Positions 9,529 through 18,913 of a stretch of DNA of 64,000 nt are shown here, piece by piece. The notes under the pieces are model-generated. The model was not told the origin of the DNA. It saw nothing but the letters and a program-made list of their open reading frames with translations, and searched no databases. Numbering within the stretch: the stretch's first letter is position 1; every line of letters starts with the position of its first letter. The translations under genes and the position numbers were made by a program. Source of the stretch: Novosphingobium sp. CECT 9465 (GTDB lineage Bacteria; Pseudomonadota; Alphaproteobacteria; Sphingomonadales; Sphingomonadaceae); NCBI RefSeq assembly GCF_920987055.1, contig NZ_CAKLBX010000001.1, positions 2,466,501-2,530,500 of the forward strand, read 5' to 3'.

Positions 9529-9837
9529 ATGCTGCGTACGATTTTCTGGGTTGTGGTCATTTCCGCACTGGCAGCGTTCAGCGCGGCCAACTGGGTGCCG
9601 GTCGAAGTCCGTATCTGGGAAGGCCTGCTGCTGGAAACGAAGCTGCCTGCCCTTGTCATCGGTGCGTTCCTCCTCGGACTCGTGCCGATGTGGTTCCTCT
9701 ACCGCGCCACCCGCTGGCGTCTGGCCCGCCGCATTGCCTCGCTTGAAACCTCGTTGAACACCCGTACATCGCCGTCCCTCAGTTCCACCAACCTCGAAGC
9801 CGCCCAGGGCCAGCCCATCAGAAGCGAGACACCGTGA
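9529..9837 (+). CDS. LapA-domain (DUF1049) small membrane protein
   Basis: The 102-residue protein has two membrane helices (about residues 4-20 and 41-60). The pattern FSAANWVPVEVRIWEG followed by LPALVIGAFLLGLVPMW is typical of the LapA/DUF1049 family, whose E. coli member works with LapB in regulating lipopolysaccharide synthesis. The cytoplasmic tail is short and Ser/Thr-rich. It ends in a GTGA overlap with pyrF, so the two are co-translated. The same pairing with pyrF is common in alphaproteobacteria. A GTG two codons upstream is an alternative start. Confidence 0.7.
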   Translation: MLRTIFWVVVISALAAFSAANWVPVEVRIWEGLLLETKLPALVIGAFLLGLVPMWFLYRATRWRLARRIASLETSLNTRTSPSLSSTNLEAAQGQPIRSETP

Positions 9838-10508
9838 GCAACCCGATCTACCTGGCCCTCGACCTTCCCCGCCTCGACGCAGCCGTCGCACTTGCCCAAA
9901 AAGTGAAGGGCCACGTCGGCGGGCTGAAGCTGGGCCTCGAATTCTTCTGCGCCCACGGCCATCATGGTGTACACGAACTGGCAAAGGTCGGCCTGCCGAT
10001 CTTCCTCGATCTGAAGCTGCATGACATTCCGAACACCGTCGCGGGCGCGATGCAATCGATCCATGTGCTCGAACCGGCTATCGTCACGATTCATGCATCG
10101 GGTGGTCGCGCGATGATGGAAGATGCCAAGGCGGCGGCTGGCGAACATACCAAAGTCATCGCCGTGACCGTGCTGACCAGTCTCGACGATGCCGACCTGA
10201 ATGGCATGGGTGTAGGCGGATCGGCGCACGATCAGGCACTCCGCCTTGCCGATCTGGCACAGGAAGCGGGCCTTGATGGCATCGTCTGTTCAGGCCAGGA
10301 AGTCGCCGCCATCCACAAGCGCTGGAAAGACGGTTATCTCGTCGTGCCAGGTCTGCGTCCGGCGGACGGCAAGCTGGGCGACCAGAAGCGCGCCGTCACG
10401 CCCCGCGCCGCGCGCGACGCCGGTGCCAGCATTCTGGTGATTGGCCGCCCGATCAGCCGCGCCGAAGATCCCGTCTCCGCCGCGCGCGCGATCGAAGCCA
10501 CGCTCTGA
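9834..10508 (+). CDS. pyrF: Orotidine 5'-phosphate decarboxylase
   Basis: The last step of UMP synthesis. The 224-residue TIM barrel carries the catalytic array DLKLHDIPNTV (Asp59, Lys61, Asp64) and a C-terminal phosphate-binding segment VIGRPIS. The start is a GTG overlapping the stop of the preceding gene (GTGA). It is followed 106 bases on by the SIMPL gene, then trpF. Confidence 0.96.
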   Translation: MSNPIYLALDLPRLDAAVALAQKVKGHVGGLKLGLEFFCAHGHHGVHELAKVGLPIFLDLKLHDIPNTVAGAMQSIHVLEPAIVTIHASGGRAMMEDAKAAAGEHTKVIAVTVLTSLDDADLNGMGVGGSAHDQALRLADLAQEAGLDGIVCSGQEVAAIHKRWKDGYLVVPGLRPADGKLGDQKRAVTPRAARDAGASILVIGRPISRAEDPVSAARAIEATL

Positions 10509-10614
10509 CGACAATCGGTGCACAGGAACGAAGGCTCGCCTGAACGGTTCATCGCCCTGTAACGTCGGTCCGCCCACATCTGCCGGCAACGACACTTACG
10601 GGAGATACCCCCAG

Positions 10615-11370
10615 ATGAAGCGCACGTTCCTTCTCGCTGCCGCCATGGCAGCCCTCACGCCGCTTGCCGCCGCTCATGCACAAGGCATGTCCGCAGGGCC
10701 GGTTGTCGCATCGGGCAACACTCTGCTCAGCGTCGCTGCCGAGGGCAAGTCCACACGCACACCCGATCTTGCCGTGTTCAGTGCAGGCGTAACCACGCAG
10801 GCCAAGACCGCAGGCGAAGCGCTGACCGAGAACGCCGGCCGCATGACGGCGGTGATCGCATCGCTGCGCAAGGCCGGTATTGCCGAGCGCGACATCCAGA
10901 CCAGCAACCTTTCGGTCAATCCCGTCTATGGCCAGCCCAAGCGCATGCCCGATGGTTCGATGGAGCAGCAGGACCCGGTGATCATCGGCTATCAGGCGAC
11001 CAATCAGGTATCGGTCCGCCAGCGCAAGCTCGACAGCTATGGAAAGGTGATCGACACCCTGGTCGCCAATGGTGCCAATCAGGTCAACGGCCCGTCCTTC
11101 CAGATCGATAATTCCGATGCGGCAATGGACGAAGCCCGGATCGAGGCGATGAAGAAGGCCCGCGCCCGCGCCGATCTCTATGCCAAGGCCGCAGGGCTGC
11201 GCGTTGTCCGCGTCCTGACGATCAGCGAGAACGCGGGCTGGTCACCCCCGCAGCCGCAAGTGATGTTTGCCCGCGCCGAAATGGCCGGAGCGCCCAAATC
11301 CTCGCCGGTTGCGGCAGGCGAACTGGAAATGACCGTCACGATCAACGTCACTTACGAACTGGCATCCTGA
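10615..11370 (+). CDS. SIMPL-domain (DUF541) periplasmic protein
   Basis: This exported protein of 251 residues has a signal peptide cleaved after AHA (residue 22). The mature part is a SIMPL/DUF541 domain with VAAEGKSTRTPDLAVF, SLRKAGIAERDIQTSNLSV and VNGPSFQIDN. The family occurs in many bacteria and its biochemical role is unsettled, with oxidative stress links reported for some members. GGGAGAT about 9 bases before the ATG at 10615 sets the start. It lies in a same-strand run pyrF, this gene, trpF. Confidence 0.88.
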   Translation: MKRTFLLAAAMAALTPLAAAHAQGMSAGPVVASGNTLLSVAAEGKSTRTPDLAVFSAGVTTQAKTAGEALTENAGRMTAVIASLRKAGIAERDIQTSNLSVNPVYGQPKRMPDGSMEQQDPVIIGYQATNQVSVRQRKLDSYGKVIDTLVANGANQVNGPSFQIDNSDAAMDEARIEAMKKARARADLYAKAAGLRVVRVLTISENAGWSPPQPQVMFARAEMAGAPKSSPVAAGELEMTVTINVTYELAS

Positions 11371-11414
11371 TCGCAAATTGACAGGGGTGGCGCGTTGACC
11401 GTAACGCGCCACCC

Positions 11415-12071
11415 ATGACAGCACCCGGATCCGCGCCAGCCATCAAGATTTGCGGCATCAATACGCCGCAGGCGCTCGATGCTGCGGTCGTCGCGCGTGC
11501 CGACTACATCGGACTGGTGTTTTTCGCCAAAAGCCCGCGCAATGTGTCGTTGCACGATGCTGCCGTACTTGGCGAGAGGGCAGCCGGACGCAGCAAGGTC
11601 GTCGGCCTGTTCGTCGATGCAAACGATGCGACTGTTGCCGAAGCCGTCAGCGCCGCACGGCTCGACGTGATCCAGCTTCATGGCAAGGAAACGCCCCAAC
11701 GGGCTGCACAGTTGCGCGCGCAGTTTGGGCTGCCGGTGTGGAAGGCCCTGTCGGTGGCCAGCCGCGACGATGTGGGCAATGCTCAAGCATACGCCGCAGC
11801 GGCAGACCTGATCCTGTTCGATGCCAAGGCGCCCAAGGGCGCCAATCTTCCCGGCGGGCTGGGGCTGGTGTTCGACTGGGACCTGCTTGCCGCCTATCGC
11901 GGCAAAACGCCGTGGGGCCTGGCAGGCGGCCTCTCCCCCGACAACGTGGCAGACGCCGTGCGCCGTACCGGAGCCACGCTGGTCGACGTATCTTCGGGCG
12001 TCGAAAGTGCACCCGGCGTGAAGGACGCAGACCGCATCCACGCCTTCTGTTTCAACGCCCGAAACGCGTGA
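11415..12071 (+). CDS. trpF: Phosphoribosylanthranilate isomerase
   Basis: Third step of tryptophan synthesis, isomerising PRA to CdRP. The 218-residue barrel opens with IKICGI (catalytic Cys13) and ends with LVDVSSGVESAPGVKD, which includes the catalytic aspartate. It is separated from trpB by a minus-strand outer-membrane gene, so the trpF-trpB-trpA order is kept but interrupted by about 1 kb. Confidence 0.95.
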   Translation: MTAPGSAPAIKICGINTPQALDAAVVARADYIGLVFFAKSPRNVSLHDAAVLGERAAGRSKVVGLFVDANDATVAEAVSAARLDVIQLHGKETPQRAAQLRAQFGLPVWKALSVASRDDVGNAQAYAAAADLILFDAKAPKGANLPGGLGLVFDWDLLAAYRGKTPWGLAGGLSPDNVADAVRRTGATLVDVSSGVESAPGVKDADRIHAFCFNARNA

Positions 12072-12092
12072 TCCGCTAGCCAGCAACGCAAA

Positions 12093-12120
12093 CGGGCGGA
12101 CTTCGGAAGAAGACCGCCCG
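12093..12120 (-). terminator. Hairpin between trpF and the outer-membrane barrel gene
   Basis: CGGGCGG (12093-12099) pairs with CCGCCCG (12114-12120), with an inner CTTC/GAAG pair around GGAA. Reading on the minus strand it is followed by TTTGCGTT, so it best serves the barrel gene, and it can also stop trpF transcripts. Confidence 0.5.
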
Positions 12121-12167
12121 CGCAATCGCTTCATTGCGCAGGATCATCCGACCCCGCGCGAAAGGCT

Positions 12168-12725
12168 TCAGAAGCCGTAAACGAGCGAAACGACAGCCTG
12201 GTTGTTGTTCAGGCCGGTCGAACCGTCTTCGCCGTAGTAGTGGGTGTGGTTGTATTCGACGCGCACGCCCACCTTCTCGGTCAGGTCTGCCTGAAGGCCA
12301 AGACCAAGACGCAGGCCGTCAGCCGAATCCGAGAACTCATCGCCAGCGACGATCGCGGTGGCACGGCCACGCTGATAGCCGACACGGCCATACAGGGCAG
12401 TCGCTTCGCTGGGGCGGAAGCCGAGCAGAGCCGAGGCACCGAAAGCATGATCAGCTTCGAGAGCATCGGTATCGTCACCGACCTTGGCGGTCGACAGGTC
12501 GAAGTTGGCTTCGAAACCGGCATAAGTCGAGGTCGACAGCGGGAAGTTGTAACCCGCGAACACGGTGCCGCCGACGCCGTTGATACCGAGGCCTTCGTCA
12601 TCCGCCGAAGTTGCGAAGTTGTCGTGCGTGACGCCAACGCCAACGTAAGAGCCGGCATCGCCAGCTGCGAAGGCTGGGGTAGCCGCAACAAGCGAGGCAG
12701 CGAGAGAGATAAGAACCAGACGCAT
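12168..12725 (-). CDS. Outer-membrane beta-barrel protein (opacity/OmpA-like 8-strand type)
   Basis: The 185-residue protein has a 20-residue signal peptide ending AFA and a mature part of alternating short amphipathic strands (for example TYAGFEANFDLS and EKVGVRVEYNHTHYY) closing in VSLVYGF, the terminal aromatic expected for BAM-assembled barrels. The size fits an eight-strand barrel. The GGAG eight bases before the ATG at 12725 fixes the start. Its upstream region is AT-rich and contains an inverted repeat (12835-12859). The ligand or role is unknown. Confidence 0.8.
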   Translation of the reverse strand: MRLVLISLAASLVAATPAFAAGDAGSYVGVGVTHDNFATSADDEGLGINGVGGTVFAGYNFPLSTSTYAGFEANFDLSTAKVGDDTDALEADHAFGASALLGFRPSEATALYGRVGYQRGRATAIVAGDEFSDSADGLRLGLGLQADLTEKVGVRVEYNHTHYYGEDGSTGLNNNQAVVSLVYGF

Positions 12726-13109
12726 ATATTGTACTCCTGACTTTTTGGCCCCTTCTTTGCGAAGTGAGCGGAGCGGCAGGTAGTATCGCTCCAATTTGGT
12801 AGCAATGACAAAAATCACAAAGCTTTTCAGATGCGTTGCGAATGTGACTTTCTCGCAACATTTGTCTTGCTAACAATTTTTAGAGCAGGAAAATTTACTG
12901 CGCCATTACTTGAAAAAATGAAGGCGACCCCTAACGGAGCCGCCTCCACGACGTAGCAAGGCCCGTCTAGCCCGTTGCAGATTGCCGGTGGATGAACGAC
13001 GCATACAGCCTGCTGCAACGCGGCATTGACCTGCACCAAGGGGCGCGACGGCCCGCGACATCAAAGGCGAATCTGGACAAGCGCCGCGCCCTCTGCCAAG
13101 CGCCGGGGC
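12726..13109. other. Intergenic region between the barrel gene and trpB
   Basis: This 384-base divergent region carries the AT-rich control region of the barrel gene on its left (with a TTGTCA / GATACT pair on the minus strand before the gene) and the inverted repeat at 12835-12859. I see no gene, trp attenuator or T-box in the trpB-proximal half. Confidence 0.5.
12835..12859. repeat. 7-bp inverted repeat, possible operator
   Basis: GTTGCGA (12835-12841) and TCGCAAC (12853-12859) are perfect inverted copies 11 bases apart, about 110 bases upstream of the outer-membrane barrel start. The size and spacing suit a dimeric regulator, but no regulator is identified. Confidence 0.35.
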
Positions 13110-14357
13110 ATGAGCGTAGAAACCCTTGGCCAGACCCCAAACAGCTTCCGCAATCAGCCTGATGAGCGCGGCCACTTCGGCCAGTTCGGCGGACGCTATG
13201 TCGCCGAAACGCTGATGCCGCTGATCCTTGAGCTTGAGCGCGAGTATGAAGCCGCAAAGGTGGATCCGGCGTTCCATGCCGAGTTCGACGATCTGCTCGA
13301 ACACTATGTCGGACGCCCCAGCCCGCTGTATTTTGCCCCACGCCTGACCGAAGAACTGCGTAAGGGCGCTCCCGCGGGGGGCGGCGCACAGGTCTGGTTC
13401 AAGCGCGACGAGCTGAACCATACCGGCGCGCACAAGATCAACAATTGCGTCGGCCAGATCCTGCTCGCCATGCGCATGGGCAAGACGCGGATCATCGCCG
13501 AAACCGGCGCGGGCCAGCACGGCGTGGCCACCGCCACCGTCTGCGCGCGCTTCGGCCTGCCTTGCGTGATCTTCATGGGCGCCACCGACGTTGCCCGCCA
13601 GGCCCCCAACGTGTTCCGCATGAAGCTGCTGGGCGCCGAAGTTGTGCCGGTGACGGCAGGCGCGGGTACGCTGAAGGATGCGATGAACGAGGCGCTGCGC
13701 GATTGGGTCGCCAACGTCCACAACACCTTCTACATCATCGGCACCGCCGCCGGTCCGCACCCCTATCCAGAGCTCGTCCGCGATTTTCAGAGCGTGATCG
13801 GCAAGGAAGCGCGCGCGCAGATGCTCGCCCGCACTGGCCGCCTGCCCGATGTGCTGGTTGCGGCCATCGGCGGCGGATCGAACGCCATCGGCCTGTTCCA
13901 TCCGTTCCTCGATGATCCCTCGGTGAAGATGCTCGGCGTGGAAGCGGCAGGCCACGGCCTCGACAAGCTTCACGCTGCCAGCCTTGCCGGCGGGCGCCCC
14001 GGCATCCTTCACGGCAACAAGACCTACCTGCTGCAGGACGATGACGGCCAGATCCTCGAAGGCCACTCGATCAGCGCAGGTCTGGACTATCCCGGCATCG
14101 GACCTGAGCATTCCTGGCTCAAGGAAATCGGTCGCGTCGATTATACCTCTGCAACCGACAAGGAAGCGCTCGACGCGTTCCAGCTGCTCTGCCGCACCGA
14201 AGGCATCATCCCAGCGCTGGAACCCGCCCACGCCATTGCCGCTGTGCAAAAGCTGGCACCGACAATGGACAAGGACCAGATCATCCTCGCCAACCTGTGC
14301 GGTCGCGGCGACAAGGATATCTTCTCCGTCGCGGAGCATCTGGGGGTTTCGCTGTGA
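13110..14357 (+). CDS. trpB: Tryptophan synthase beta chain
   Basis: Condenses indole with serine using pyridoxal phosphate. The 415-residue protein has the PLP lysine in HTGAHKINN (Lys109), the phosphate-binding GGGSNAIG, and the opening [18 protein letters not shown] use the ATG at 13110, preceded by CCGGGGC. A longer upstream frame has no ribosome binding site. It overlaps trpA by GTGA. Confidence 0.97.
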   Translation: MSVETLGQTPNSFRNQPDERGHFGQFGGRYVAETLMPLILELEREYEAAKVDPAFHAEFDDLLEHYVGRPSPLYFAPRLTEELRKGAPAGGGAQVWFKRDELNHTGAHKINNCVGQILLAMRMGKTRIIAETGAGQHGVATATVCARFGLPCVIFMGATDVARQAPNVFRMKLLGAEVVPVTAGAGTLKDAMNEALRDWVANVHNTFYIIGTAAGPHPYPELVRDFQSVIGKEARAQMLARTGRLPDVLVAAIGGGSNAIGLFHPFLDDPSVKMLGVEAAGHGLDKLHAASLAGGRPGILHGNKTYLLQDDDGQILEGHSISAGLDYPGIGPEHSWLKEIGRVDYTSATDKEALDAFQLLCRTEGIIPALEPAHAIAAVQKLAPTMDKDQIILANLCGRGDKDIFSVAEHLGVSL

Positions 14358-15154
14358 GCCGTTTGTCCAACGCCTTCGCCAAGGGGCGTCCCGCCCTAGT
14401 CACCTTCGTCACCGGCGGTGACCCTACGCCTGACGCCACCGGCGCCATTCTTGATGCGCTGGTTGAAGGCGGCGCGGACGTGATCGAACTGGGCATGCCC
14501 TTCACCGATCCGATGGCCGATGGTCCGGCAATCCAGTTGGCCAACTTGCGCTCGTTAGGCGCTGGCACGACCACCGCCGACATATTCCGCATCGCCACCG
14601 AATTTCGCGCGCGCCATCCCGAAGTGCCGCTGGTGCTGATGGGCTATGCCAATCCGATGACCATTCGCGGGAGCGACTGGTTCGCTGCCGAATGCGTGAA
14701 GGCAGGCGTCGATGGCGTGATCTGCGTCGATATTCCGCCGGAAGAAGACCCCGAACTTGGGCCTGCCCTGCGTGGCGCTGGCGTCTCGCCGATCCGCCTC
14801 GCCACGCCGACGACTGACGCCGCGCGCCTGCCCGCCGTGCTCGAAGGCTCGTCGGGCTTCCTCTATTACGTCTCGGTCGCGGGCATTACCGGCATGCAGC
14901 AGGCCGCACAGGCGAGCATCGATGAGGCGGTTTCGCGGATCAAGGCCACGGCCACAATCCCCGTCGCGGTCGGTTTCGGCGTACGCACACCCGATCAGGC
15001 CGCGGCCATCGCGAAAGTAGCTGACGGCGTTGTCGTCGGTTCGGCGCTGGTCGATCTGGTCGCACAGCACGGCGCGAATGCCGCTGGCCCGGTGCGGGAA
15101 CTCACCGCCGCGCTTGCCGCCGCCGTCCACTCTGCCCGCAAGGGCGCTTTGTAA
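14354..15154 (+). CDS. trpA: Tryptophan synthase alpha chain
   Basis: Releases indole from indole-3-glycerol phosphate and passes it to TrpB. The 266-residue barrel has the catalytic pair Glu45 and Asp56 in [16 protein letters not shown], the STGxTG-like loop as VAGITGMQ, and the phosphate site [13 protein letters not shown] start overlaps the trpB stop. It leads into accD 13 bases later, a trpA-accD-folC order common in proteobacteria. Confidence 0.97.
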   Translation: MSRLSNAFAKGRPALVTFVTGGDPTPDATGAILDALVEGGADVIELGMPFTDPMADGPAIQLANLRSLGAGTTTADIFRIATEFRARHPEVPLVLMGYANPMTIRGSDWFAAECVKAGVDGVICVDIPPEEDPELGPALRGAGVSPIRLATPTTDAARLPAVLEGSSGFLYYVSVAGITGMQQAAQASIDEAVSRIKATATIPVAVGFGVRTPDQAAAIAKVADGVVVGSALVDLVAQHGANAAGPVRELTAALAAAVHSARKGAL

Positions 15155-15167
15155 GGATATTCTGGGC

Positions 15168-16016
15168 ATGAGCTGGCTCAACAAGGTCCGCAACGCGCTC
15201 CCCTTCACGCCGAAGCGGGACACGCCGGACAACCTGTGGATCAAGTGCCCGTCGTGCAGCGAAATGCTGTTCGTGAAGGACTATGAAGACAACCTCTCGG
15301 TCTGCCCGCATTGCGATCACCACGGCCGCATCGGCGCCGATGCGCGGTTCGACCAGTTGCTGGACGCAGGCTACGAACTGCTGCCCGCGCCCAAGGTCAA
15401 GGAAGACCCGCTCAAGTTCCGCGACAGCAAGAAGTATGTGGACCGCCTGAAGGCCGCCCGCGCCGCCAATCCCCATGCCGATGCGCTGACCAACGCTTTC
15501 GGCAAGATCGAGGGGCAGAAGGCCGTCGTCGGCGTACAGGAATTCGCTTTCATGGGCGGATCGATGGGCATGGCCGTGGGCAATGCCTTCGTCGCTGGCG
15601 TTGACCGGGCTGTGCGGGAAAAGTGCCCATACGTTGCGGTCACCGCAGCAGGCGGCGCGCGCATGCAGGAGGGCATTCTCAGCCTGATGCAGATGCCGCG
15701 TTCCACGGTGGCAATTGCCCGCCTGCGCGCCGCTGGCCTGCCCTATATCGTCGTGCTGACCGATCCCACCACCGGCGGCGTCACCGCCAGCTACGCCATG
15801 CTGGGCGACGTGCAGATTGCCGAACCGGGCGCCCTGATCGGCTTTGCCGGACAGCGCGTGATTCAGGACACCATCCGCGAAAAGCTGCCCGAAGGCTTCC
15901 AGCGCGCCGAATACCTCTACGCCCACGGCATGGTCGATATGGTGACTCACCGCCGCGACCTGAAGATCACGCTGGCGCAGGTGATCGACTACCTGATGGC
16001 GGCGAAGGCGGCTTGA
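15168..16016 (+). CDS. accD: Acetyl-CoA carboxylase carboxyltransferase subunit beta
   Basis: Transfers carboxyl from biotin to acetyl-CoA for fatty acid synthesis. The 282-residue protein has the N-terminal zinc ribbon (Cys27, Cys30, Cys46, Cys49 in CPSCSEM and CPHCDHHG) and a crotonase-fold core with GGARMQEG and [11 protein letters not shown]. The start follows AAGGATAT by 7 bases. It sits between trpA and the 127-bp palindrome before folC. Confidence 0.96.
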   Translation: MSWLNKVRNALPFTPKRDTPDNLWIKCPSCSEMLFVKDYEDNLSVCPHCDHHGRIGADARFDQLLDAGYELLPAPKVKEDPLKFRDSKKYVDRLKAARAANPHADALTNAFGKIEGQKAVVGVQEFAFMGGSMGMAVGNAFVAGVDRAVREKCPYVAVTAAGGARMQEGILSLMQMPRSTVAIARLRAAGLPYIVVLTDPTTGGVTASYAMLGDVQIAEPGALIGFAGQRVIQDTIREKLPEGFQRAEYLYAHGMVDMVTHRRDLKITLAQVIDYLMAAKAA

Positions 16017-16021
16017 GCCTC

Positions 16022-16148
16022 ATCCTCCCCGCCTGGGGAGGGGGACCGCGCGAAGCGTGGTGGAGGGGACTCTCCACTGAGCGCAGCGGTTTCCGCGAGT
16101 CCCCACCACCGTCCTTCGGACGGTCCCCCTCCCCATGCCGGGGAGGAT
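16022..16148. repeat. 127-bp interrupted palindrome (sphingomonad-type intergenic repeat)
   Basis: Nested inverted arms are present: ATCCTCCCC (16022-16030) with GGGGAGGAT (16140-16148), a perfect 14-base arm at 16035-16048 with its complement at 16121-16134, and GGTGG/CCACC inside. It fills the accD-folC gap almost exactly. Its right end supplies GGAGG four bases before the folC ATG. Elements of this kind are frequent between sphingomonad genes, which is from memory and not computed here. Confidence 0.75.
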
Positions 16149-16150
16149 AG

Positions 16151-17458
16151 ATGCGCGACTTCGCGATCTCCGAAAACCCTGCGGTTCAGGCCCAGCTTGA
16201 TCGCCTGGGTGCACTGTCGCTGCCATCGGGCCGTCTTGGTCTTGATACGGTGCGCGAACTCTGCGCCCGGCTCGGCAACCCGCAAGACAGCCTTCCGCCG
16301 GTGTTCCATGTCGCGGGCACCAACGGCAAGGGCTCGACCTGCACCTATCTGCGCTACATTCTCGAAGCCGAAGGGCTGACCGTCCATTCGGCAACCAAGC
16401 CCCACCTGGTGCGATACAACGAACGCATCCGCATCGCAGGTTCGCTGATTGACGACGCGCCGCTCGCCGCCCTGCTCAAGGAAGTGCTCGACGCCGGGGC
16501 CGACCTCGAACCCAGCTTTTTCGAAGTCACCACCGTCGCCACCTTCCTGGCTTTCGCCCGCATACCCGCAGACGCCTGCGTGATCGAAACCGGGCTTGGC
16601 GGCAGGCTCGATGCGACCAACGTCATGCCCACCGCCGCCGTCTGCGGCATCGCCACACTGGGCATCGATCACGAAGCATTCCTGCTCACCCCGGAACAGG
16701 GCGTACCCTCTGCCCCGCTCGCCCGCATTGCGTTCGAGAAGGCGAGCATCGCAAAGCCCGGCGTACCGTTGGTGACGATGGCCTATTCCGAAGACGCCGC
16801 CGCCTCGGTGATCGAAACCGCAGCCCGCATCGGTGCGCCGGTTATCATGCGCGGGCGGGATTGGGACGCGGATATCGCAGGATTGATCCACTACCGCGAT
16901 GAACGCGGCGAATTGCCGCTGCCGCTGCCCGCGCTCCCCGGTGTGCATCAGGCGGAAAACGCTGCGCTGGCCGTGGCTATGATCCGCCACCAGAGCGCGG
17001 TGCAGGTAACGCCCGGCGCAGTGGGCAAGGGCATCCTCGACGCGCGCTGGCCTGCGCGGTTGCAGCGGCTGAGGTCCGGGCCGATCACCGATCTTGCAGG
17101 AGGGCGCACGGTCTGGCTGGATGGCGGGCACAACCCCGACGCAGGCATCGCCATCGCTCGTCATCTGGAAAGCCAGCCGCCGGTCCACCTGATCATGGGC
17201 ATGCTGGCGAACAAGGACCCGTCGGCGATCCTGAAGCCGCTGGCCGACCGCGCCTTGTCGATTTCGGTCGTCCCCGCGCCGGGGCACGATGCGCACCAGC
17301 CAAGGGACTTTGCGCCATTCACCGCCCTGCCGGTGCAAAGCTTTGCCACGGTGCCGGAGGCGATGGCCGCGCTGCCGACGCAGGGCAATGTGCTGATTGC
17401 CGGATCCCTTTACCTTGCCGGTGAAGTGTTGCGATTGAACAACGAGATACCTGACTAA
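16151..17458 (+). CDS. folC: Folylpolyglutamate synthase / dihydrofolate synthase
   Basis: Adds glutamate to dihydropteroate and to folates. The 435-residue Mur-ligase-fold protein has the ATP loop GTNGKGS (residues 56-62), ETGLGGRLDATN, and the C-terminal domain opening with WLDGGHNPDA. The start codon lies just after the 127-bp palindrome, whose GGGGAGGAT arm provides the only visible ribosome binding site. It is convergent with the AmpG-like gene, stops 10 bases apart. Confidence 0.95.
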   Translation: MRDFAISENPAVQAQLDRLGALSLPSGRLGLDTVRELCARLGNPQDSLPPVFHVAGTNGKGSTCTYLRYILEAEGLTVHSATKPHLVRYNERIRIAGSLIDDAPLAALLKEVLDAGADLEPSFFEVTTVATFLAFARIPADACVIETGLGGRLDATNVMPTAAVCGIATLGIDHEAFLLTPEQGVPSAPLARIAFEKASIAKPGVPLVTMAYSEDAAASVIETAARIGAPVIMRGRDWDADIAGLIHYRDERGELPLPLPALPGVHQAENAALAVAMIRHQSAVQVTPGAVGKGILDARWPARLQRLRSGPITDLAGGRTVWLDGGHNPDAGIAIARHLESQPPVHLIMGMLANKDPSAILKPLADRALSISVVPAPGHDAHQPRDFAPFTALPVQSFATVPEAMAALPTQGNVLIAGSLYLAGEVLRLNNEIPD

Positions 17459-17468
17459 CCCGTCCGTG

Positions 17469-18800
17469 TCAGTTGAACACGTCTGCCTCGCTCTCCGCGT
17501 CTTCCCCGGCCGAGCCCATCGCTGCATCGACCAATCCACTGCGGCTCATCCACCAGAACAGGGCAATGCCCGGCAGCGCCAGCAGCGTGGTAGCCACGTA
17601 GAAGTTCACGTAACCCAGTGATTCGATCAGTCCGCCCGCGGTCGTGCCCGTGGCAAAGCGCCCCACGACGCTCGCACTCGCTGAAATCAGCGCATATTGG
17701 GAAGCTGTGTAGCGCAGATCGCACAACGCCGAGAAATAGGCGACGACGACCACCCCGCCATAGCCCGACGCGATGTTTTCGAACCCGATGGCGCCCGCCA
17801 TGCCGATGTTCGAATGTCCGGCCGCTGCCAGTGCGGCAAAGGAAAGGTTCGAAACCGCCATCAGCACCAGTGCCAGCAGAACCGAGCGCTTGAGACCCAT
17901 TTTTGCATAGGCGACGCCGCCGATGAACACCCCGATGAGATAGGCCCAGAAGCCGACACCCACATCCCAGATCGCAATCTCGTCGTTGGTGAAACCAAGA
18001 TCGTCGAACAGCAGGCGGAAGGTCAGGTTCGCCAAAGTATCGCCCACCTTGTGAACGAGGATGAACAGTAGCACCAGCCACGCGCCGTGGCGACGGAAGA
18101 ACTCGCCAAACGGCCCGGTGATCGAGGCAACGACCTCGCCGACCCCCTTCTTCGCCAAAGGTTCGCGGTGGCGGGAAGGTTCGCCCAGCACCAGCGCAGT
18201 AAGCATCGCAGGCAGCGCGAACAAGGCGCAGACAAGGTAGGCCGCGCTCCACCCGAAACGCGCCGAAATCACCAGTGCCAAAGCACCTGCGCCCGCTGAA
18301 CCGATGCGCCAGCCGTACTGGCTCATGCCCGATCCGGTGCCGAGCTGGTACGGTTTCAGCGTCTCGATCCGGTAAGCGTCGATCACGATGTCAAAAGTCG
18401 CCCCGGCGATGCCGACAAGTACGGCAGCCAGCACTGTAACGCCCAGGTCCGCCGATGGATCGACCAGCGCCAGATTGGCCACCGCCGCCATCACCAGCGT
18501 TCCGGCCAACAGCATCCACGACACGCGCTGTCCCAGCCTGCCGAGTAGCGGCAGATGCACACCATCAACCAGCCAGGCCCAGAAAACCTTGAGGTTGTAG
18601 ACAAGAAACGCCAGCGTGAACGCGGTGACGGTCTTCTTGTCGATACCGTCCTGCGCCAGCCGCGTGGTCAGGGTTGCGCCGATCATGGCATAGGGAAAGC
18701 CCGACGACATGCCGAGGAAGAACGCGGCGAGCGATTCCTTTTCAAGGTATGGCTGCACCGATTGCCACAGGCTGCGCTTTGCGGACGTGTCTGCGTTCAT
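17469..18800 (-). CDS. AmpG-like muropeptide permease (MFS)
   Basis: The 443-residue protein has about 12 membrane segments. GFPYAMIGATLTTRLAQDGI near the N terminus and FDIVIDAYRIETL in the middle match the AmpG/PAT family, which imports anhydromuropeptides for recycling. No beta-lactamase or ampR gene is nearby, so general cell wall recycling is the likely role. I use the ATG at 18800. The frame continues upstream but runs into the opposite-strand control region of the pseudouridine synthase. A broader MFS role cannot be excluded. Confidence 0.75.
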   Translation of the reverse strand: MNADTSAKRSLWQSVQPYLEKESLAAFFLGMSSGFPYAMIGATLTTRLAQDGIDKKTVTAFTLAFLVYNLKVFWAWLVDGVHLPLLGRLGQRVSWMLLAGTLVMAAVANLALVDPSADLGVTVLAAVLVGIAGATFDIVIDAYRIETLKPYQLGTGSGMSQYGWRIGSAGAGALALVISARFGWSAAYLVCALFALPAMLTALVLGEPSRHREPLAKKGVGEVVASITGPFGEFFRRHGAWLVLLFILVHKVGDTLANLTFRLLFDDLGFTNDEIAIWDVGVGFWAYLIGVFIGGVAYAKMGLKRSVLLALVLMAVSNLSFAALAAAGHSNIGMAGAIGFENIASGYGGVVVVAYFSALCDLRYTASQYALISASASVVGRFATGTTAGGLIESLGYVNFYVATTLLALPGIALFWWMSRSGLVDAAMGSAGEDAESEADVFN

Positions 18801-18913
18801 CGACGCGAATGCTCCCTCTTCGTTACCGCGCAGACTAGCGGCCAATTCTCGCGGCGCCAGAGCCTGATGACGCAGGGGTGACGGATCGCGCGTTCTCGCG
18901 TAAGGGCTGCCCC

